DNA from: Rhodoferax sp. OV413
GTDB lineage: Bacteria > Pseudomonadota > Gammaproteobacteria > Burkholderiales > Burkholderiaceae_C
DNA: 44,504 bases
Assembly (NCBI RefSeq): GCF_945881795.1
Contig: NZ_CAMCVG010000009.1
Coordinates: forward strand, 1-44,504
Direction of reading: 5' to 3'
The notes under the pieces were generated by a model, which was not told the DNA's origin, searched no databases, and saw only the letters and a program-made list of their open reading frames with translations. Below are positions 43,668 through 44,504 of this stretch, piece by piece; position 1 is the stretch's first letter; every line of letters starts with the position of its first letter. The translations under genes and the position numbers were made by a program.

Positions 43668-44504
43668 TCACAAGTTAGGCGCCAGCAGCCGCGCCAACGA
43701 TTTGGTGTCCATACGGCGGCGTTGAGCCATGTCGTGCAGCTGGTCTTCGCCGATTTTGCCGACGTTGAAGTAGCTGGCTTCGGGGTGGGCGATGTAGAAG
43801 CCGCTAACGCTCGCGGCCGGCGTCATGGCCAGGCTCTCGGTCACCGCCATACCGATTTCCTCGCACTGCATGAGCGCAAACATCGCTTGCTTGGCGCTGT
43901 GGTCGGGGCAGGCGGGGTAGCCCGGGGCGGGGCGGATGCCTTGGTACTGCTCGGCAATCAGGGCCTCATGGCTGAGCGCTTCACCGGCGGCGTAGCCCCA
44001 CAGGTCGGTACGCACCCGGTGGTGCAGACATTCGGCAAAGGCTTCGGCCAGCCGGTCGGCAATTGCTTTGAGCATGATGGCGGAGTAGTCATCGTGTTCG
44101 GCCAGAAAGCGCTGCTCCCACTTGTCCACGCCAATTCCGGCGGTCACCGCGAACATGCCGGCGTAATCGGGCTTGACGCCTTTGGGCGCCACAAAATCCG
44201 CCAGACAGCGGCTGGGGCGCATGACGCCGTCAATCTCTTGCTTCTCGGTCTGCTGGCGAAGGCCGAACCAGGTCATGGCCACTTCGCTGCGAGACTCATC
44301 GGTATACAACTCGATGTCGTCGTCATTCACCGTGTTCGCCGGGTAGAGCGCGACCACCGCATTGGCGGTGAGCCAGCGGCCCTCGATGGCGCGCTTGAGC
44401 AGGGCCAGCCCGTCAGCGCGTACCCGCCGGGCCTCGTCCCCCACCACCTCGTCCTGCAATATGGCCGGGTAGGGGCCGGCCAAATCCCAGGTCTGAAAGA
44501 AAGG
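43668..44504 (-). CDS. metH: Methionine synthase, C-terminal activation domain (5' end outside window)
   Basis: The frame is open through the right edge (FFQTWDLAGPYPAILQDEVVG at the edge), giving about 278 residues of the C-terminal part of cobalamin-dependent MetH. The AdoMet-binding activation domain is clear: YAGMFAVTAGIGVDKWEQRF, HDDYSAIMLKAIADRLAEAFAECLHHRVR, WGY...G, YQGIRPAPGYPACPDHSAKQAMF and the C-terminal PEASYFNVGKIGEDQLHDMAQRRR. This domain re-methylates oxidised B12. The RPAPGYPACPDH motif binds AdoMet. Confidence 0.95.
   Translation of the reverse strand, partial: PFFQTWDLAGPYPAILQDEVVGDEARRVRADGLALLKRAIEGRWLTANAVVALYPANTVNDDDIELYTDESRSEVAMTWFGLRQQTEKQEIDGVMRPSRCLADFVAPKGVKPDYAGMFAVTAGIGVDKWEQRFLAEHDDYSAIMLKAIADRLAEAFAECLHHRVRTDLWGYAAGEALSHEALIAEQYQGIRPAPGYPACPDHSAKQAMFALMQCEEIGMAVTESLAMTPAASVSGFYIAHPEASYFNVGKIGEDQLHDMAQRRRMDTKSLARLLAPNL

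Overview
The window is GC-rich, densely coded, single-copy chromosomal DNA from a betaproteobacterium, most likely a Comamonadaceae member close to Rhodoferax or Polaromonas. The reasons are the protein families and gene order (mreBCD-mrdA divergent from gatCAB, a zf-CHCC protein next to ilvE, glnK-amtB, LplT beside Alr) and a short interspersed palindromic repeat of a type I recall from that family. The species call is inference. I see no rRNA, tRNA, IS element, prophage or CRISPR array.

Layout. 1-707: 3'-truncated secreted amidohydrolase (-). 829-1464: MarC-family membrane protein (+). 1481-5243: four-gene MCE/Mla-type lipid ABC transporter operon (-): STAS-permease, ATPase, MCE protein, lipoprotein. 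5331-9135: three genes joined by ATGA overlaps (+): enoyl-CoA hydratase family, Na+/H+ antiporter family, GMC oxidoreductase. 9431-10195: TSUP permease. 10208-14700: cell-shape operon mreB-mreC-mreD-mrdA (-). 14902-18202: gatCAB (+). 18199-19529: pyrE and a DUF4124 protein (-). 19528-20331: exodeoxyribonuclease III (+), whose start codon overlaps that of pyrE. 20396-22165: chemoreceptor. 22320-24602: M48 peptidase and AmpG. 24683-25954: ROK regulator. 25955-26306: gene-free stretch holding an sRNA-like locus. 26307-32873: a long minus-strand run (alr, degenerate HD-GYP protein, radA, small membrane protein, ilvE, zinc-finger protein, waaF). 32967-34805: LplT and glutathione peroxidase (+). 34802-37252: glcE-glcF. 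37351-39128: aldose 1-epimerase and SMP-30 lactonase. 39289-41149: glnK-amtB. 41398-42966: comM. 43045-43628: hicAB. 43668-end: C-terminal part of metH.

Themes. Envelope building dominates: peptidoglycan (MreBCD, PBP2, Alr, AmpG), LPS core (WaaF), phospholipid handling (MCE transporter, LplT) and M48 proteolysis. A second theme is DNA repair and recombination. radA and comM encode two branch-migration helicases linked to recombination and natural transformation, and each has a LexA-type box (CTG-N10-CAG) placed over its predicted promoter, which suggests joint SOS control.

The most unusual structural signal is a short repeat of about 40-60 bp with seven recognisable copies. Copies lie between genes, provide the stop codons of ampG and waaF, provide the start and first residues of a lipoprotein, lie in frame inside alr and glcE, and appear to provide the hicAB promoter. 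Other points of interest are an sRNA-like locus near 26085-26263, a TTGAC-N4-GTCAA palindrome that doubles as the -35 of the chemoreceptor promoter, an HD-GYP protein that has lost its catalytic residues and is coupled to alr, and several genes whose -10 hexamer lies only 6-8 nt before the start codon.
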